DNA of 64,000 nucleotides from Ammoniphilus oxalaticus (GCF_003609605.1 NZ_MCHY01000013.1:62001-126000), one strand, 5' to 3'. Shown: positions 17,164 to 26,462, counted from the first letter of the stretch. Translations and numbers: made by a program. Notes: a model not told the origin generated them from the sequence alone.

Positions 17164-17346
17164 ATGAATATGGATATGAATGAAATTTTTACGATTAACA
17201 GTATACCTGTCTTAGAGAACGCATTAGAATCGGTGCAAAGGGGGCTGTACGAATCGCAAGGCAAAGATGAAATGATCGCTTTATTCCAAAAAGATTTCCT
17301 GATCCGTGTTCGAATTAAGCAAATTGAAAAGTTTATACATAGTTGA
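17164..17346 (+). CDS. Small hypothetical protein
   Basis: A 60-residue soluble protein starting MNMDMNEIF. ATG at 17164 lies 11 bases after AAAAAGGAG. An upstream TTG at 17155 is too close to that site. No known domain; mostly helical. A hairpin with a T-rich tail follows directly. Confidence 0.6.
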   Translation: MNMDMNEIFTINSIPVLENALESVQRGLYESQGKDEMIALFQKDFLIRVRIKQIEKFIHS

Positions 17347-17349
17347 CCT

Positions 17350-17379
17350 ATAGCGCCCGCATCGGCGCTATGTTCTTTT
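17350..17379 (+). terminator. Terminator after the 60-residue gene
   Basis: Stem ATAGCGCC / GGCGCTAT (17350-17357 and 17364-17371) followed by GTTCTTTT; it overlaps the 3' end of the convergent helicase gene. Confidence 0.65.
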
Positions 17380-18570
17380 GGCGCCTCTTTTCCTTTGCGT
17401 TTGCCTTTGCTTTCGCCCTTGCCTAGGAGCTGGCGCTTTCGCTGCTGGTATTTCATCCGTTAGCTGTCCCATATACAGCGATTTCCTTTTGAGCGGCGCG
17501 CCCACCGCCTTAGATAATCGGTTGACTCCCCCTAGCTCGCGATTCGTGACAAGGGAGATGACCATCCCTTTTTTGCCCATGCGCCCTGTTCTTCCTGAGC
17601 GATGAATATAGGCGCCTGGATCTTCCGGCAAATCATAGTGAATCACATGGGTGACGTCTTGGATATCTAGACCTCTCGCGGCTAAGTCCGTCGTAATCAA
17701 CAAATCGATTCTTCCTTCGCGAAATTGATTCAAGGTTGTTTCCCGTTCCGTTTTCCAAGCGGAGCCTTGCAGCGTCCCCGCTTTGATGCCTCGATAACCT
17801 AACTTTTGGGCTATTTCGTCTAGCTGGATGGAATCATTCACAAAGGCGATATACTTCCCCTCATCCATCCTGACAATCCTTCTGAGCAGGTCGATTTTAT
17901 CGCGACGATCGCAGACTAAATAGACGTGCTCCACCTGCGATTTTGGCAAATTGGCGCGGCTGACTCGAATTACCTTAGGCTCATCCATCCACTCTTTGCC
18001 TAACTTTTCAACCTCCGCCGGAATCGTTGCCGAAAAAAATAGGAGCTGACGATCACGCAACGTTGTTTTAATGATTGCTTGCGACGTCTCAATCAATCTG
18101 GGTTGTAACGTCTGATCCGCTTCATCAATGACGATGCTTTTCACATCGTGCATCCGCAATTTCCTCGCTTCAATCAACTCTTTAATCCGCCCCGGTGTGC
18201 CAACAATAATCTGAGGACGAGTTCGCAAACGCTCGATTTGTCGCCTCATATCCGCGCCGCCGATTAATGTGATGCTTTCAATCTCCGTTCCCGCGCTGAA
18301 CGCCTGAACAACTTGTCCAATCTGCATCACTAATTCACGCGTTGGCGCTAAAATAACAACCTGTGGATTGCGGTTATCTTGGTCGATCCGCTCTAACAAC
18401 GGGATCAGGTAAGCTAACGTTTTACCTGTGCCTGTCGCCGACTCGACAATCACATCTTTTCCTTCAAGAATAAGCGGAATCGCTTCTTCTTGAACAGCGG
18501 TGAGTCCGTCAAACCCCGCCTTTTTCCAAGCCTTCTGTATGAACGACTGTAACGTTTGCATCGTTTTCAT
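17368..18570 (-). CDS. DEAD-box RNA helicase (YfmL/CshB-like)
   Basis: A 400-residue ATP-dependent RNA helicase. Motifs seen in order: Q motif GLTAVQEEAIP, I ATGTGKT, Ia APTRELV, Ib TPGRI, II DEAD, III SAT, V TTDLAARGLD, VI HRSGRTGRMG. The C-terminus is a short Lys/Arg/Gln-rich tail (about residues 375-400) that could contact RNA. Size and tail resemble YfmL, involved in ribosome assembly and cold growth. Its ATG overlaps the stop of the upstream unknown gene by one base, so the two are coupled. Confidence 0.92.
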   Translation of the reverse strand: MKTMQTLQSFIQKAWKKAGFDGLTAVQEEAIPLILEGKDVIVESATGTGKTLAYLIPLLERIDQDNRNPQVVILAPTRELVMQIGQVVQAFSAGTEIESITLIGGADMRRQIERLRTRPQIIVGTPGRIKELIEARKLRMHDVKSIVIDEADQTLQPRLIETSQAIIKTTLRDRQLLFFSATIPAEVEKLGKEWMDEPKVIRVSRANLPKSQVEHVYLVCDRRDKIDLLRRIVRMDEGKYIAFVNDSIQLDEIAQKLGYRGIKAGTLQGSAWKTERETTLNQFREGRIDLLITTDLAARGLDIQDVTHVIHYDLPEDPGAYIHRSGRTGRMGKKGMVISLVTNRELGGVNRLSKAVGAPLKRKSLYMGQLTDEIPAAKAPAPRQGRKQRQTQRKRGAKRT

Positions 18571-19091
18571 TATAAATCTCCCTCTAGCTTCTGCTTTAAC
18601 TGATTCATATTTTGTAAAGAAAGAAGGGCGTGGTCAACAAAGGTTTCGAGATCCTCATTGATCTTTCTTTCAAAATCTAACGTAACTCGATTACGGTAAA
18701 CACGTGTTCCAAAAATAAAAGTGAGCCGTTGCGTGATTTTCGGGTTGTTTTCCCAAATTTCTTGCATTGTTTCCTGAATGCGCGGACACAATTGGTCAGG
18801 GTCCATCGTCTCTATTTCAACGGTCAGCGTCAAACGACATCCTGTAAACCGATCGCCCTTTTCAAGAATTTCGTTCATCAGATCGGTGGAGTCGACCGCC
18901 AGTCGAAGCTCTGCCAAACCGCCGTCTTCAACGGCTTGCTCGCGAAACTGCAACATGTAATCCCGCGACATATGGGCAAGATCGACCCGATCCGAGCGAT
19001 TTGTAACACCGATCATCCCGATTGCGTCCAGATCATAGACGGCCCCTTCGAGCACGACTTTTAAATTATCAAAAATGGTCGGGTCAAACAA
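18570..19091 (-). CDS. Conserved hypothetical protein coupled to the DEAD-box helicase
   Basis: A soluble acidic protein of 173 residues if started at TTG 19091, which follows GGGGAGGG at ideal spacing; the open frame reaches GTG 19133 without a ribosome site. No domain was recognised with confidence. The sequence alternates strands and helices and contains LDFERKINEDLETFVDHALLSLQ near its end. It overlaps the helicase start by one base and follows the GH15 gene, suggesting one operon. Confidence 0.65.
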   Translation of the reverse strand: MFDPTIFDNLKVVLEGAVYDLDAIGMIGVTNRSDRVDLAHMSRDYMLQFREQAVEDGGLAELRLAVDSTDLMNEILEKGDRFTGCRLTLTVEIETMDPDQLCPRIQETMQEIWENNPKITQRLTFIFGTRVYRNRVTLDFERKINEDLETFVDHALLSLQNMNQLKQKLEGDL

Positions 19092-19158
19092 TGACTTCCC
19101 TCCCCGATTTTCGAAAAAGGCCTCCACTATCACGCGGAAGCCTTCTCCTCTGCTTTCG

Positions 19159-20235
19159 TTATGATTCTGCCAACTTTTGTTCTAGAACAAGGTGCATCGC
19201 GTGCGACCAGAGCAACGGACAAGCCGGCGGGCCCCACCTATCCAGCCACGGTTGATAATGGTCTGGAGCTAACAAGCGCGCGGGTGTTTGTTCAGGCAAG
19301 TGCCCGCTATCGTTAAATTGCGCTCGGACCCAACTTAAAATCTGTTCGGCCCGCTCTTGATTACCGACCTCCGCGTAATGCCAACCGAGCCAGGCGGTCA
19401 ATAACACCCATTGCCCACCCCCGTAATAAACATCCTGCGGGTAACGATGGACACCTTGCTCTACGACTAATTTTTGCTCGATTAAGTTCACAGTGTTTTG
19501 CATAATGGAATCATGACCATCAGCCAAACGGTATGGAACATGCAACCAAAGCAGACTCGCATCCACTTCATCTTTGCCAACCGTTTTAATATAATGCCCG
19601 TTGATCGTTGCCTCCTCTTGCATAAACCGTTTGATCGCGTCCAATGTCCTGCTTATTTTTTCCGAACGGGCAGCATCCATCCACCCTGCTACCGAGCGCA
19701 ACCCGCCGTATATGGCCGCAATGGTGGAAGGATGGGTATCGTCTCCAAATTCCTCCCAACAATCAAAATTGGGCATCTTCCACAAAGGCATTAAATAGTC
19801 AACGATCAGCTCAATCGTCGGTCTCCATTCCTCTAACAACGAAGGATTGTTCCATTTCGTAATATGCTCGGACAAGCCCCATAACCAAGCCCCATATCCA
19901 TCGAGCTGAAACGTCCCCCATTCCGCGTTAATTTCTTCTCCCTTTACCGTATATCGCGTATGAAGCAACAACGATTGTGGCACTTCCTGACCAGCGACAG
20001 CCAACGCAATGACCTGTTCTGCCTTCGCGCGGTATCGTTCGATCGATTCAGCGCACCACCGATAAAATCGCTCCGCCGCTTGTTGTTCGCCTACGCAATC
20101 GAGACTATACGCAATAAATGTTCCATCCCGCAACCAACTGTAACGATAATGTTCGAAGGAAGGAGAAGCGACAAAAGCGCCGCTAGCATCCTGATGAGAT
20201 AGAATTACTTGTTTACTTCTCTCAATATAACTCAT
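19159..20235 (-). CDS. Glycoside hydrolase family 15 (glucoamylase-like) protein
   Basis: A 358-residue cytosolic (alpha/alpha)6-barrel enzyme. Family 15 markers: YRYSWLRDGTFIAYSLD near residue 30, LDGYGAWLWGL, NFDCWEE with the general-acid Glu near residue 164, VDASLLWL, YYGGGQWVLLTAWLGWHYAE and the catalytic-base segment HLPEQ near residue 313. It lacks the N-terminal beta-sandwich of many bacterial glucoamylases and has no signal peptide, so it likely acts on intracellular glucans or oligosaccharides. First gene of a probable three-gene operon with the unknown protein and helicase. Confidence 0.87.
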   Translation of the reverse strand: MSYIERSKQVILSHQDASGAFVASPSFEHYRYSWLRDGTFIAYSLDCVGEQQAAERFYRWCAESIERYRAKAEQVIALAVAGQEVPQSLLLHTRYTVKGEEINAEWGTFQLDGYGAWLWGLSEHITKWNNPSLLEEWRPTIELIVDYLMPLWKMPNFDCWEEFGDDTHPSTIAAIYGGLRSVAGWMDAARSEKISRTLDAIKRFMQEEATINGHYIKTVGKDEVDASLLWLHVPYRLADGHDSIMQNTVNLIEQKLVVEQGVHRYPQDVYYGGGQWVLLTAWLGWHYAEVGNQERAEQILSWVRAQFNDSGHLPEQTPARLLAPDHYQPWLDRWGPPACPLLWSHAMHLVLEQKLAES

Positions 20236-20342
20236 TCTGCCTCCTTATAGTCAACGCAGTCACTTCTTTACTACCATTCTATACGCAACATCGACGCAAA
20301 TTATCGCGGTTGATCCTTAAATAATTGGGTGAATGCATCAGG

Positions 20343-20370
20343 ACCGTTCTCCCCATTTGCGGATAGACTA
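20343..20370 (+). promoter_or_regulatory. Possible SigK promoter of the Pro-rich coat-like gene
   Basis: AC at 20343 followed after 17 bases by GATAGACTA (20362-20370), one mismatch from the CATAnnnTA -10. It lies 20 bases before the start codon. Confidence 0.35.
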
Positions 20371-20390
20371 ATTGTAAAGGAGTGTGAACC

Positions 20391-20834
20391 ATGAGCAAAA
20401 ATCGTGGATATTCCCCTCATAGGCAGCTGCCAGCATGGCAGTACCCGCCCCCAAATATGCCCTCGCCTTATGTCGGACAATGGATAACAGCATCGATCCC
20501 AAACATGGGGCCAATTGTCGCCCATGTCGCTGATTTTAACCCCATCAACGGAATGGTCGGTCTGTGGGTTTATCGACCTGGCGGTAGACGGCGCGAATTT
20601 ATTCAATACCATTATAGTGACCTCACAGGGGTCAACCCTTATTACGGTCCACTTCCGCCCTATCAGCAAGGACCCACACTACCGCAGCCACTCCCGCCAC
20701 AGCCAACCCCACCTTATCAACAAGGACCGATCATACCGCCCCAACCCCATTCTCCAGTACGTCGTTCTTGCAGACACTATCGTTCAAGATCGCAGCAACT
20801 GGCCTGCTATATGGGACTGATTCCACCTATTTAA
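20391..20834 (+). CDS. Pro/Gln/Tyr-rich hypothetical protein, possible spore coat protein
   Basis: A 147-residue basic protein with an initial Pro/Tyr region, a central folded part (about residues 28-85, GQWITASIPNMGPIVAHVAD and GLWVYRPGGRRREFIQYHYSDL) and a low-complexity section with repeats of PPYQQGP. The two cysteines lie in the Arg/Ser-rich tail. AAAGGAG precedes ATG at 20391. Composition and a SigK-like promoter suggest a late spore coat protein; not recognised as a named family. Confidence 0.6.
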   Translation: MSKNRGYSPHRQLPAWQYPPPNMPSPYVGQWITASIPNMGPIVAHVADFNPINGMVGLWVYRPGGRRREFIQYHYSDLTGVNPYYGPLPPYQQGPTLPQPLPPQPTPPYQQGPIIPPQPHSPVRRSCRHYRSRSQQLACYMGLIPPI

Positions 20835-20915
20835 ATTGGAAAAACAGACAGGGGGACCTCTCTTTTCTTCAATTGAGGACCCTCCCCCTCTATATTCTAT
20901 TTAGATCGACCTGAA

Positions 20916-22265
20916 TTAGTTTCTTAATCGCTTTTCCAATTCCGCCTTCTCCTCTTCAAAACCTGGTTTTCCAAGTAAAGCGAACATATTTCTTTTGTAC
21001 GCTTCAACACCCGGTTGATCGAAAGGATTTACACCCAATAAATAGCCGCTCAAACCACATGCTTTTTCAAAAAAGTAAACCATCTCACCAAAAGTATAGG
21101 GCTTGATCTCATCCAAACGTACAATGAGGTTTGGCGCGCCGCCATCGATATGAGCGAGGAGCGTTCCTTCAAAAGCCTTCTTATTAACTTCATCTATTGT
21201 TTTTCCGACTAGAAAATTCAATCCATCCGTATCATCAGGATCGGCTTCGATTGTAATCTGCTCCTTCGGCTTTTCAACTTGGAGCACCGTCTCAATCAAA
21301 TTTCGTCTTCCTTCTTGCACATATTGACCCATCGAATGTAAATCCGTCGTAAAACTCATGGAAGCGGGGAACAGTCCTTTGTTGTTCTTGCCTTCACTTT
21401 CACCGAACAATTGCTTCCACCATTCCGCTACATAATGCAGGGCAGGTTCATAATTGACTAGGATTTCTGTCGTTTTTCCCTTTTGATACAGTACATTTCG
21501 AATCGCGGCATACTGATAACATTCATTTTCGGCCAAATTTGGGTTATTATACGACTGATAAGCGTTGGCTGCTCCCGCAATCATTTCATCAACATTTATA
21601 CCGCTGACCGCAATTGGCAGCAATCCCACAGCCGTTAATACGGAATACCTTCCACCAACATCATCAGGAATAACGAATGTTTCATAGCCTTCCTCATCCG
21701 CTAATGTCTTCAGCGCCCCTTTTGCGCGATCTGTCGTGGCATAAATGCGCTTTCTCGCTTCTTCCTTACCATATTTCTTTTCCATATAATTTCGAAAGAG
21801 TCGAAAAGCAACGGCGGGCTCGGTCGTTGTCCCCGATTTTGAAATGACATTCACCGAGATATCTTTGCCATCCAGCAGCTCAAACAGGTGTGTAAGATAG
21901 GTAGAACTCATGTTTTGACCCGCAAAATAGATTTGTGGCGTGTTCGTTGTCGTTTGGTTGTAAAAACTATGGTTCAACATTTCAATCGCCGCTCGCGCGC
22001 CCAAATAGGATCCGCCAATTCCGATAACGACGAGAGCTTGCGAATTTCCTTGAATGCGCTGGGCCGCCTGTTTAATACGGGATAGTTCCTCCTGATCAAT
22101 ACGCGTCGGTAGATCAACCCACCCTAAAAAATCACTGCCAACTCCCGTTCCCTCATGGAGCATCCGATGAGCTTCATGCGCAAATGGAGTTAATTGGTAA
22201 ATTTCTTCCTCTGTAACAAATGAAAGCGCGTTAGAATAGTCAAAATGAATAGCCACTCTTATCAT
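20916..22265 (-). CDS. pgi: Glucose-6-phosphate isomerase
   Basis: Interconverts glucose-6-phosphate and fructose-6-phosphate in glycolysis/gluconeogenesis. The 449-residue length is typical of Gram-positive Pgi. Motifs seen: [32 protein letters not shown], the SIS phosphate site, [18 protein letters not shown] with active residues, and [21 protein letters not shown] at 22265 is very close to GGGAGG; a GTG three codons later (22256) is a possible true start. Single-gene unit. Confidence 0.95.
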   Translation of the reverse strand: MIRVAIHFDYSNALSFVTEEEIYQLTPFAHEAHRMLHEGTGVGSDFLGWVDLPTRIDQEELSRIKQAAQRIQGNSQALVVIGIGGSYLGARAAIEMLNHSFYNQTTTNTPQIYFAGQNMSSTYLTHLFELLDGKDISVNVISKSGTTTEPAVAFRLFRNYMEKKYGKEEARKRIYATTDRAKGALKTLADEEGYETFVIPDDVGGRYSVLTAVGLLPIAVSGINVDEMIAGAANAYQSYNNPNLAENECYQYAAIRNVLYQKGKTTEILVNYEPALHYVAEWWKQLFGESEGKNNKGLFPASMSFTTDLHSMGQYVQEGRRNLIETVLQVEKPKEQITIEADPDDTDGLNFLVGKTIDEVNKKAFEGTLLAHIDGGAPNLIVRLDEIKPYTFGEMVYFFEKACGLSGYLLGVNPFDQPGVEAYKRNMFALLGKPGFEEEKAELEKRLRN

Positions 22266-22358
22266 TTACCTCCCAAGGGTTGCTTATAAATCTTAATTAC
22301 TAGGTTCCATCATACCATAAAATGGATATCCCTACCTAGTCCTTTGTAAGCAACGCTT

Positions 22359-22517
22359 CTAATCATGCCTAACGGCAGCTGGCCAAGGGTCACGAGTAAT
22401 GCGGAAGTAATATCCTTCGTGACTGCCGTTCCAATATCTCAAAATGCAGCGCGGTCGAAAGAAAACCACATAAATCATAAACAGCAATACAATAATGACA
22501 GATATATTAAAAACCAT
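22359..22517 (-). CDS. Small single-span membrane protein
   Basis: A 52-residue protein with one N-terminal membrane helix (VFNISVIIVLLFMIYVVFF) and a short aromatic, basic exterior part. ATG at 22517 follows GAAGGGG. The frame continues upstream without another ribosome site. No family recognised. Confidence 0.5.
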   Translation of the reverse strand: MVFNISVIIVLLFMIYVVFFRPRCILRYWNGSHEGYYFRITRDPWPAAVRHD

Positions 22518-22650
22518 AGCAACCCCTTCTGATCCACCATTATCACATATTCTCTTAGTTTTCCAACCAATTATACATAGATGTATAGATTCTCTTTGGT
22601 GGACCAATTTGATATGATGATGAATGATAAAAAAAAGGGGGATTCTAAAT

Positions 22651-23091
22651 TTGAAATCGTTACTGACCTCACTGTTTGCGCTTGTTCTCCTTCTAACAGG
22701 TTGCGTAAATCAGGACAAGCCCCCCGCGGATGAGATCGTATGGGAAGAGAGCCCGACCTTTCAGTCAAATGGCGTCGTCATGAGAGGAATTCCTGATCGG
22801 TTAGCGATCATCGATACGCCGTTAAAAGCGGGCGAAGAACAAGATTTCTCATGGCACTTTTGGGGTCACCTAGATGAGGTTACAGGAAAATTAACCGTAA
22901 TGGCAGAACAACAAGATGTGAAAAAGACCGTTGTCCTTATTCAAAAAGTCTATATATTACCCGCAGCGCCGAGTAACGGAGCCGATAATCATTTCCCATC
23001 CATGTTATCGTTACCTTCGCCAGGGCTATGGAAAATAAGTGTTTACATAAAGGATCGTTACTTTGATAGTATTTTCGTCGAAGTTAACTAA
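22651..23091 (+). CDS. Lipoprotein, DUF4871-like
   Basis: A 146-residue lipoprotein starting at TTG (AAAGGGGG eight bases upstream): signal peptide with lipobox LLTGC, then a beta-rich domain with EESPTF, FSWHFWGHLDEVTGKL and LPSPGLWKISVYI segments. The HFWG and PSxGLWK motifs resemble DUF4871 proteins of Bacillus, an assignment from memory and not certain. An ATG at 22624 in frame lacks a ribosome site. Function unknown; anchored outside the membrane. Confidence 0.65.
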   Translation: MKSLLTSLFALVLLLTGCVNQDKPPADEIVWEESPTFQSNGVVMRGIPDRLAIIDTPLKAGEEQDFSWHFWGHLDEVTGKLTVMAEQQDVKKTVVLIQKVYILPAAPSNGADNHFPSMLSLPSPGLWKISVYIKDRYFDSIFVEVN

Positions 23092-23095
23092 ACAT

Positions 23096-23132
23096 GGGAA
23101 AGAGAGGATCCAAATGAGGTCCTCTCTTTCCC
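23096..23132. terminator. Hairpin between convergent genes
   Basis: Perfect 13-base stem GGGAAAGAGAGGA / TCCTCTCTTTCCC around an 11-base loop, without a long T tract on either side. Confidence 0.65.
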
Positions 23133-23146
23133 GTGCGTAAATCCGA

Positions 23147-23830
23147 TTATAATGCTTCTAAATAAACTGCTTGCGCGTCTACATCCTGATTTTCTCGAAT
23201 AAATTTGCTTAATTTTGCAGCCACATCTCTTGGATTGCATCCCCTTGCATGCATAGCCGTTTTCATCACTCCAGGATTGACCACATGAGCGCGAATTCCG
23301 TATTTTCTTTCTTCTTCGTTCAAAGTGTAAGTGAATGCCTCGAGAGCCGCTTTTGTCGCGCTATACGCGCCATATCCCGAAGCCCCTGTCCGCGCTAAAC
23401 TGGACGTAAAATTTACAATCTGTCCTCTCCCCTGCCTCCGAAAAATAGGCAAACATTCCTTACTAACGAGGAATGCGTTCGTTAAGCTGTTCTGGAAATG
23501 GTACTCCCATGCTGACAGACTGGTTTCCACGATCGAATGATTAATAAAGACCGCCGCGCAATTAATTAACACGTCCACTCGTCCAAACGTATCGACAGCT
23601 GTTTGCACAAGTTGTTTAGCGCCCATCTCGTGTGATACATCGAGGGATAGGGTAACTACCTGATCCCTATAGTCGGACAAACTATCTTTTAACTCTTCGA
23701 TTTTCGATTGCCTTCTTCCACAGACGGCTAATCGCGCTCCTTCGTTAGCGAGTTGAAGAGTCAGTTCTTTTCCTAGGCCCGTTCCCGCGCCTGTTATAAT
23801 GACGACTGGTTGTGAAGTAGTCATTTTCAC
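23147..23830 (-). CDS. Short-chain dehydrogenase/reductase
   Basis: A 227-residue classical SDR with cofactor motif TGAGTGLG (residues 14-21), NCA in the NNAG position, catalytic Ser in FTSSLARTG and the YSATK (Tyr-xxx-Lys) active-site motif. The CGRRQ following beta-2 suggests NADP(H) preference. The C-terminus is short. Substrate cannot be predicted. Single gene. Confidence 0.88.
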   Translation of the reverse strand: MKMTTSQPVVIITGAGTGLGKELTLQLANEGARLAVCGRRQSKIEELKDSLSDYRDQVVTLSLDVSHEMGAKQLVQTAVDTFGRVDVLINCAAVFINHSIVETSLSAWEYHFQNSLTNAFLVSKECLPIFRRQGRGQIVNFTSSLARTGASGYGAYSATKAALEAFTYTLNEEERKYGIRAHVVNPGVMKTAMHARGCNPRDVAAKLSKFIRENQDVDAQAVYLEAL

Positions 23831-23928
23831 TCACTCCTCTCCTCATTCCTGAAGTGTATTTTAGGGGAATAGTTTCAATTATATTAATTTTCTGTCAGAT
23901 TATCAACCTTTTTTTGTAAATTGGGCTT

Positions 23929-25287
23929 TTAGCCCTGATGTTTAGGTAGTTGCACACAGATTCTTGTCCCTTCATTCAAACGAGAGTTTACTTCAATCGT
24001 CCCTTTGTGCTGGTCCACGATTCGTTTTGCAATCGAAAGCCCAAGTCCAGTCCCGCCCGTTTTGCGGCTTCTCGCTTGATCCACACGATAAAACCGTTCA
24101 AACAAATAGGGCAAGTCCTGTTCCCGAATACCAATCCCATAGTCCTGAATGGTAAATCGAACCTGATCTGCCCTTTCTTCGATGAAAATCTCCACTTTTT
24201 GTTCACTATACTTCAGGGCGTTGTCGAGTAAGATAATCAACAATTGTTTCATCTTTTCCACATCAGCGACCAGCCAAATTTCTGTCTGATCCGTGTCCAC
24301 TTCAATCACTCTGCCATACGTTTGTTGGAGTGAACTCGTAATCCCTTGAACTAATGGGAGGAAGGAAAACGTTTCAGAGTGTAGCGGCGCCTCTTGACCC
24401 TCCGCTAAGGTTAACAACGATTTCACAAGCCCCTTTAAACGGATCGACTCCGAGTAGATGGCTTCTACCGCCTCTTCTCTCACCGCTGGATCATTTCTCG
24501 CCCAACGCTTTAATAAGCTGGCGTAACTTTCAATAATCGTTAACGGCGTTCTGAGTTCATGGGAGGCATCAGCTATAAATTGGTGTTGACGATGAAAGTT
24601 TTTTTCTAACTTGCCGATCATTTTATTAAAGATCAGACCCAATTTATCCAATTCATCTGGTTGCATCGAATGACTGCCTAAATCTAATTTCTGAAAACTG
24701 CCGCTTTGTTCAATTTCTTGCATCGTGTCCGCTAAGCGATTGACAGGTCTAAAAACAAGCTTCGTATAGAAGTAACTGCCAATAAACGAGAGGATGACAG
24801 CGATCCCCGAGGCAATCAGCAAGCCCTTTACGAGAATGGATCCATAATAATCAAGTGAAACCAATTGCTTTGCAATTTCGAGTGTACCAACGACCTCTTG
24901 CCCGTTATAGATCGGTACGCGAACGATAATGCTGCGGTGACCATCTGCTTCAACAATATCCGATTGGGCGCGCGTTGTGAATTTTCCATTGATTTTTAAC
25001 AGCTCTTTATTGGAGTAAACTACGTTGCGAATATGTCCATCATGACCGATGATCCGTAACATCTCGTTGTAGATGAGAGATTCTTTCAGCACCGACGGAT
25101 CATCCCAATCCGTCGTATCGTGAAGCTTCTCTTTTTGCAAAATAGAATCCGCCTTATTTAGCAGCAACTGGATCTCACTTTGCGTCGTAATTTTTTCGAA
25201 ATACGTGTAAATAAACGAATTTAGGAAAATAAGCAATAACAACAACCATAACGTTGAAAGCAAGGTTAACCGAATTTTTACACTCAT
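23929..25287 (-). CDS. Two-component sensor histidine kinase
   Basis: A 452-residue membrane kinase: two membrane helices (about residues 8-30 and 155-178) enclosing an extracellular sensor of about 125 residues, HAMP (about 178-232), HisKA with phospho-acceptor His in FIADASHELRTPLTII, and HATPase with N box ILLDNALKYS, G1 DYGIGI and G2 GTGLGLSIAKRI. The overall build resembles ArlS/YkoH-type sensors. It overlaps the response regulator stop by 4 bases. The signal is unknown. Confidence 0.92.
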   Translation of the reverse strand: MSVKIRLTLLSTLWLLLLLIFLNSFIYTYFEKITTQSEIQLLLNKADSILQKEKLHDTTDWDDPSVLKESLIYNEMLRIIGHDGHIRNVVYSNKELLKINGKFTTRAQSDIVEADGHRSIIVRVPIYNGQEVVGTLEIAKQLVSLDYYGSILVKGLLIASGIAVILSFIGSYFYTKLVFRPVNRLADTMQEIEQSGSFQKLDLGSHSMQPDELDKLGLIFNKMIGKLEKNFHRQHQFIADASHELRTPLTIIESYASLLKRWARNDPAVREEAVEAIYSESIRLKGLVKSLLTLAEGQEAPLHSETFSFLPLVQGITSSLQQTYGRVIEVDTDQTEIWLVADVEKMKQLLIILLDNALKYSEQKVEIFIEERADQVRFTIQDYGIGIREQDLPYLFERFYRVDQARSRKTGGTGLGLSIAKRIVDQHKGTIEVNSRLNEGTRICVQLPKHQG

Positions 25288-25922
25288 TGATTTGAATCCT
25301 GTAAAACATAGCCTACGCCGCGAACCGTATGAATTAATTTAGGTTCAAAATCGCGATCTATTTTCTGGCGCAAATAGCGAATGTACACATCTACTGTGTT
25401 GGTGTCTCCGATAAATTCATATCCCCACACGTCAGATAAAATCTGCTCCCTGGACATGACCGTTCCTTTGTTTTGAAGCAGAAAATAAAGGAGTTCGTAT
25501 TCTTTCGTCGTAAGTTCGATCGATTGTTGATCACGCGTCACGATTCTTGTTTGGCTATCCAGTGTTAGATTGGAAATATGCAGCGTCGGAGACGTCTTTA
25601 ATTCCACTATTTTGGTTTGGCGCAAGAGCCCCCTGATTCTCGCCAATAATTCCTCGATAGAAAAGGGTTTAGTTACATAATCATTGGCGCCATAATCGAG
25701 TCCGCTTACTTTGTCCGGGATCGAATCCCGCGCCGTAAGCAATATAATCGGAACCGTCGAGTCTACTTGTCTGATTCTGCGTAATATTTCTAACCCATTT
25801 AATTGCGGCAGCATAATATCTAGCAAAATTAAATCCCACTTTTCTGACTTGGCGACTTTCCAACCTTCCCGCCCATCTGCGACATGGTGGACTTCATATC
25901 CTTCATGACCGAGTTCAAGCAT
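25284..25922 (-). CDS. OmpR/PhoB-family response regulator with disrupted 5' end
   Basis: The open frame from ATG 25922 encodes 212 residues: receiver with phospho-acceptor Asp in LLDIMLP, TARD and KPF, then a winged-helix DNA-binding domain ending VDVYIRYLRQKID..TVRGVGYVLQ. The true N-terminus lies upstream: 25964..25923 in the same frame encodes VLIIEDEEKIARVL, the first beta strand and acidic pocket, but no ATG, GTG or TTG precedes it before a stop. A run of ten C (25990-25999) separates it from a well-placed ribosome site and TTG/GTG (26004, 26001) that are out of frame by one. Loss of one base would restore a full regulator. Confidence 0.85.
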   Translation of the reverse strand: MLELGHEGYEVHHVADGREGWKVAKSEKWDLILLDIMLPQLNGLEILRRIRQVDSTVPIILLTARDSIPDKVSGLDYGANDYVTKPFSIEELLARIRGLLRQTKIVELKTSPTLHISNLTLDSQTRIVTRDQQSIELTTKEYELLYFLLQNKGTVMSREQILSDVWGYEFIGDTNTVDVYIRYLRQKIDRDFEPKLIHTVRGVGYVLQDSNQ

Positions 25923-25989
25923 TAAGACGCGGGCAATCTTTTCTTCATCTTCAATAATGAGTACTCTTTCCTTCGCGTTCGCGATCCGT

Positions 25990-25999
25990 CCCCCCCCCC
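25990..25999. repeat. C10/G10 homopolymer tract at the 5' end of the response regulator gene
   Basis: Ten consecutive C on the plus strand (G on the coding strand), the longest such run noticed here. It lies between AAGGGAT plus TTG/GTG (26004..25999) and the regulator coding frame. Nine or twelve G would join them in frame. Confidence 0.8.
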
Positions 26000-26049
26000 A
26001 CCAAGCGCGCTATCCCTTACGATTTATACCCAAGTCCCTATTTTTTAAA

Positions 26050-26108
26050 CAAAAAAAAGATGGCTTTCAAACCAAACATCATGCTTGATTTGATAAACCA
26101 TCTTTTTC
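26050..26108 (-). terminator. Terminator after the winged-helix regulator
   Basis: AAAAAGATGG / CCATCTTTTT ends with an internal AT-rich stem and a T run on the minus strand. Confidence 0.65.
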
Positions 26109-26124
26109 ATCGCAAGGGCGCTGC

Positions 26125-26442
26125 TCATAAGCTTACAGCCGTGTACACTTCTTGATTCCATTTGGAAAGAACCGTTGATAAACTCAGATTCGCTCTGTAG
26201 AGCATTGGCTTTCTGCCTGTTTTGTTTGTTCTAACCGCATTTCGTTCTTCAATCACTAAATTAGCATGTTCCAACGTTTTCAAATGATCCCTCATCACAT
26301 TGGGATGGATTGAAAACACTCCTGCTAGTTCTTGACAATTAAAAGTCTCTTGAGATTCCACTAAATATCGGTAAATACGATTTCTCGTATCATCTTGAAG
26401 GGAGCGAAAGATCGGCAATAATAAATCCATCGTCATTTGCAT
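26125..26442 (-). CDS. Winged-helix (ArsR-like) transcriptional regulator
   Basis: A 105-residue DNA-binding protein with an ArsR/MarR-type wing: helices LLLPIFRSLQDDTRNRIYRYLVES, recognition helix region CQELAGVFSIHPNVMRDHLKTLEHANLV, and a wing ending KTGRKPMLYRANLS. One Cys is present, so a metal-sensing cysteine pair is not evident. AAAGGATG precedes ATG 26442. A compact nested palindrome lies just upstream and probably serves as its operator. Target genes may include the squalene/phytoene-synthase-like gene upstream. Confidence 0.75.
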   Translation of the reverse strand: MQMTMDLLLPIFRSLQDDTRNRIYRYLVESQETFNCQELAGVFSIHPNVMRDHLKTLEHANLVIEERNAVRTNKTGRKPMLYRANLSLSTVLSKWNQEVYTAVSL

Positions 26443-26462
26443 TCATCCTTTCTCGGTGAAAC

